Below are positions 5,199-7,214 of a stretch of DNA of 7,214 bases, piece by piece. The position numbers and the translations under genes are program-made. Every line of letters starts with the position of its first letter. The stretch's first letter is position 1. This DNA comes from an uncultured Lachnospiraceae bacterium (GTDB taxonomy: Bacteria > Bacillota > Clostridia > Lachnospirales > Lachnospiraceae): NCBI GenBank assembly GCA_937915975.1, contig CALGGL010000202.1:1-7214 (forward strand), in the 5' to 3' direction. The notes beneath the pieces are model-generated. The model was not told the DNA's origin and ran no database searches. It worked only from the letters and a program-made list of their open reading frames with translations.

Positions 5199-6407
5199 TT
5201 AGTTAAGCTCAGGGGCTTTATAATTAGGTGTAATAGTACCTGTTTTTTTGTATTCCTGAATACGTGCCTGAATACGTTCTGACTGGTCAAGCAGTGAACT
5301 TATCGAGGCATTGTGATTCAGATGATCTATAAGGATAGCTATGTACTTACTCATATCGGCTGATTCATACCAGGTTCTTTCAAATAAATCAGGTCTTTGA
5401 TATGTAAGGTTGGTTGTAATAACCTTTTCTATTATTCCGTTTTTATGATACTCATCAAATATCTCCAAGCCGGCAGTAAAAAGACCAAAGGTAGCAAGAC
5501 AGTAAACTCTTCTTGCATTTCTCGCCTTAAGCTGCTTGGCAACATCCAACATACTTTCTCCGGAAGCAATGATATCATCTATGATTATTACATCCTTGCC
5601 GTCAACCGAATCACCGAGGAACTCATGGGCGATAATCGGATTTTTGCCGTTAACGATGGTTGTATAATCTCTTCTTTTATAAAACATACCTACATCGACG
5701 CCCATATGGTTTGCAAAGTAAATGGCACGGTTCATCGCACCCTCATCAGGACTTATTACCATAAGATGATCCTTATCTATCTCAAGGTCGGGAGTTGTTC
5801 TTAAAAGTGTTTTGATGAACTGATAAGTAGGCATAATATTCTCAAAACCACTGCAAGGAATCGCATTTACAACTCTTGGATCATGAGCATCAAATGTAAT
5901 TATGTTATCGACACCCATGGATACAAGTTCCTGAAGGGCTACAGCACAATCTAAGGATTCTCTTCCTGAACGCTTATGCTGTCTGCTTTCATAAAGGAAA
6001 GGCATAATAACGGTAAGCTTATTTGCCTTGCTTCCTATAGCAGCAATAATTCTTTTTAAATCACTGTAATGGTCATCCGGTGACATCTTGTTTTTTACGC
6101 CGCATATAGAATATTCTATGCTGTGATTTATTACATCTACCAAAAGGAATAAGTCGGTTCCTCTTACGGACTCTTTAAGCATTCCTTTTGCTTCTCCGGA
6201 ACCAAAACGAGGACATGATGCTTCTAAGATATATGAATCCTTATCATATCCTGTAAATGTAAGGTTGTCCTTGTGCTCGTTGTGTCTTTCTTTTCTCCAT
6301 TTTACAATGTACTTGTCAATTTTCTCACCTAAGGTTACAGAGCTTTCCAAAGGTATGATTCCGAGTTTTCCGACAGGTACACTGATAAGGTTGCTTGAAT
6401 CTGGCAT
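5199..6407 (-). CDS. prs: Ribose-phosphate pyrophosphokinase, long Clostridial type
   Basis: A 402-residue PRPP synthetase, which makes phosphoribosyl pyrophosphate from ribose 5-phosphate and ATP for nucleotide, His and Trp synthesis. Recognisable elements in order: the ATP-binding region YESRQHKR (139-146), FDAHDPRV (172-179), SPDEGAMNRA (219-228), KRR (244-246) and the PRPP loop VIIIDDIIASGESMLDVA (273-290) with the Asp pair at 277-278. Canonical bacterial enzymes are about 315 residues with a T-G/A-G-T loop end; this one has an extended N-terminus, a loop ending S-G-E-S and an extra C-terminal helix, matching the long Lachnospiraceae form as I recall it. Because the motifs are divergent, kinetics and allosteric control may differ. 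The start is fixed by GGAGG (complement of 6415-6419) seven bases before the ATG. It lies 18 bases after the DnaC-like gene, so the two are very likely one operon. Confidence 0.88.
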   Translation of the reverse strand: MPDSSNLISVPVGKLGIIPLESSVTLGEKIDKYIVKWRKERHNEHKDNLTFTGYDKDSYILEASCPRFGSGEAKGMLKESVRGTDLFLLVDVINHSIEYSICGVKNKMSPDDHYSDLKRIIAAIGSKANKLTVIMPFLYESRQHKRSGRESLDCAVALQELVSMGVDNIITFDAHDPRVVNAIPCSGFENIMPTYQFIKTLLRTTPDLEIDKDHLMVISPDEGAMNRAIYFANHMGVDVGMFYKRRDYTTIVNGKNPIIAHEFLGDSVDGKDVIIIDDIIASGESMLDVAKQLKARNARRVYCLATFGLFTAGLEIFDEYHKNGIIEKVITTNLTYQRPDLFERTWYESADMSKYIAILIDHLNHNASISSLLDQSERIQARIQEYKKTGTITPNYKAPELN

Positions 6408-6414
6408 TTTTTTT

Positions 6415-6419
6415 CCTCC
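6415..6419 (-). promoter_or_regulatory. Ribosome binding site of prs
   Basis: On the minus strand, GGAGG followed by seven A residues precedes the ATG at 6407. It sits in the 18-base gap after the stop codon of the DnaC-like gene, so translation restarts within the same transcript. Confidence 0.8.
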
Positions 6420-6425
6420 ATATTA

Positions 6426-7165
6426 TCAGGCCGGTGAATTAATAGCCTGTTTTCTTTTTTGGTATCTTATATTATCACCGTATATATTAAATACAGTGTA
6501 ATTATCCACTATTCGAGACATAATTCGCTCGGAATATCTGTCTCTTAGATGTTTAACCGAAAGATTTGTTGATATAAGAGTAGAGTTTCCGGCTATTTCT
6601 CTTTTGTTAATAATTTCAAATAATTCCGAGAGAACAAAATTATTGGTTAATTCGGTTCCAAGGTCATCGATTATTAATAACTCGCATTTGAAAATAAAAT
6701 TAAATAAATCCTCATAGCTGTTATTTCTGTTCATTATGTATCCTGCAAGAATATCTTCAAATAATTCATTTGCGGAAAGATAAAAAACGCTATGTTCACT
6801 ATCCATAAGCTCTTTGGCTATACAGTTTGTAAGGAAGGTTTTCCCTAAGCCGGTTTCGCCGTAAATTAATATGTTGCTGCTTTCGTTATTCTCTCCGAAA
6901 TTATTAATTATAGTATGTACACGGTCGAGAATACTTTTAACATTATCATATGGAGAAAACTCTCTGTCAGGAAGCTTTTCCTTACTGTAATAATCAAGGG
7001 AAAAGGTTTTAAAATTTTCCTTTTCAAATATTTTTTGAAGATTTGACTGATTGTATAATCCGTCAATGATTTTATCTGTAAAGCATTTGCATTTTTGCTG
7101 GTTGATAAAACCGGTATCCTCACATAACGGACAGTTGTAAATCGGCATGAGATAGTCTTCGGGAT
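6426..7165 (-). CDS. DnaC/DnaI-like AAA+ helicase-loader ATPase, 5' partial
   Basis: The product resembles the Clostridial primosomal DnaC-like ATPase that loads the replicative helicase. Counting from the Met encoded at 7146-7148, it has four cysteines (C6, C9, C20, C22; CPLC...CKC), a likely zinc site. Then come FKTFSLDYYS, Walker A GETGLGKT (97-104), Walker B LLIIDDLG (157-164), sensor 1 LISTN (191-195) and the arginine-finger region RYSERIMSRI (204-213). The frame continues upstream of that Met as Y-P-E-D-Y-L, the normal family sequence before the zinc motif, until it hits sequencing adapter at 7166. The Met is therefore internal, and the N-terminal helicase-binding part, about 100 residues in relatives as I recall, is missing. 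The gene precedes prs by 18 bases. Confidence 0.9.
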
Positions 7166-7214
7166 AGATCGGAAGAGCGTCGTGTAGGGAAAGAGTGTAG
7201 ATCTCGGTGGTCGC
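7166..7214. other. Illumina TruSeq adapter sequence at the contig end (artefact)
   Basis: From 7166 the sequence begins AGATCGGAAGAGCGTCGTG and continues to the window end as the reverse complement of the TruSeq universal (P5) adapter, with no mismatch that I can find over 49 bases. It is read-through left untrimmed in the assembly, not genomic DNA. Confidence 0.97.

Noticed and set aside
5397..5804. 135-codon plus-strand open frame inside prs
   Set aside because: It lies wholly antisense to a well-conserved enzyme, has no ribosome site and no recognisable protein features. The same applies to the other antisense frames in this window.
1..7165. tRNA, rRNA, CRISPR array, phage or defence system
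   Set aside because: No repeat-spacer pattern, no tRNA-like cloverleaf or rRNA segment, and no phage, toxin or defence protein families were recognised on either strand.

Overview
The window looks like chromosomal DNA of a low-GC Firmicute, most likely a Lachnospiraceae or close Clostridia relative. The basis is the A/T-rich codon use and strong AGGAGG-type ribosome sites. The long (402-residue) PRPP synthetase, the short twin-CBS protein and the CarD-family regulator read like the versions I know from that family. The placement rests on remembered family features, not on a search.

Layout. Positions 1 to 5027 are read on the plus strand. In order they hold: a 5'-truncated SbcD/YhaO-like metallophosphoesterase with an unusual membrane-anchored tail; a frameshifted coiled-coil remnant; a small twin-CBS protein; a CarD/CdnL-type RNA polymerase-binding protein followed by a strong terminator; and an OmpR-type response regulator overlapping its sensor kinase by one base. 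The two-component pair has a near-consensus promoter preceded by an 11-bp-period direct repeat that is a good candidate operator. The minus strand holds a DnaC-like AAA+ helicase loader (5'-truncated at the right edge) and, 18 bases further on, the PRPP synthetase; these two converge on the sensor kinase.

The 171-bp gap between the convergent kinase and PRPP synthetase genes is almost entirely one concentric 156-nt imperfect hairpin. Its core looks like a bidirectional intrinsic terminator. Its 22-nt outer arms are more than a terminator needs, and they are the best candidate here for an undescribed element (structured RNA or MITE-like repeat).

The last 49 bases (7166-7214) are not biological: they match the Illumina TruSeq adapter as read through the end of an insert. 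The apparent ATG start of the DnaC-like gene is therefore an internal methionine, and the real 5' end was lost at the contig edge.

Functionally the window is mostly housekeeping and regulation: replication loading plus nucleotide precursor supply on one strand, transcription control and envelope sensing on the other. I see no defence island, phage, CRISPR or biosynthetic system. The items most worth a second look are the hairpin element, the metallophosphoesterase that has lost its GNHD motif and gained a membrane tail, and the acidic sensor loop of the kinase.
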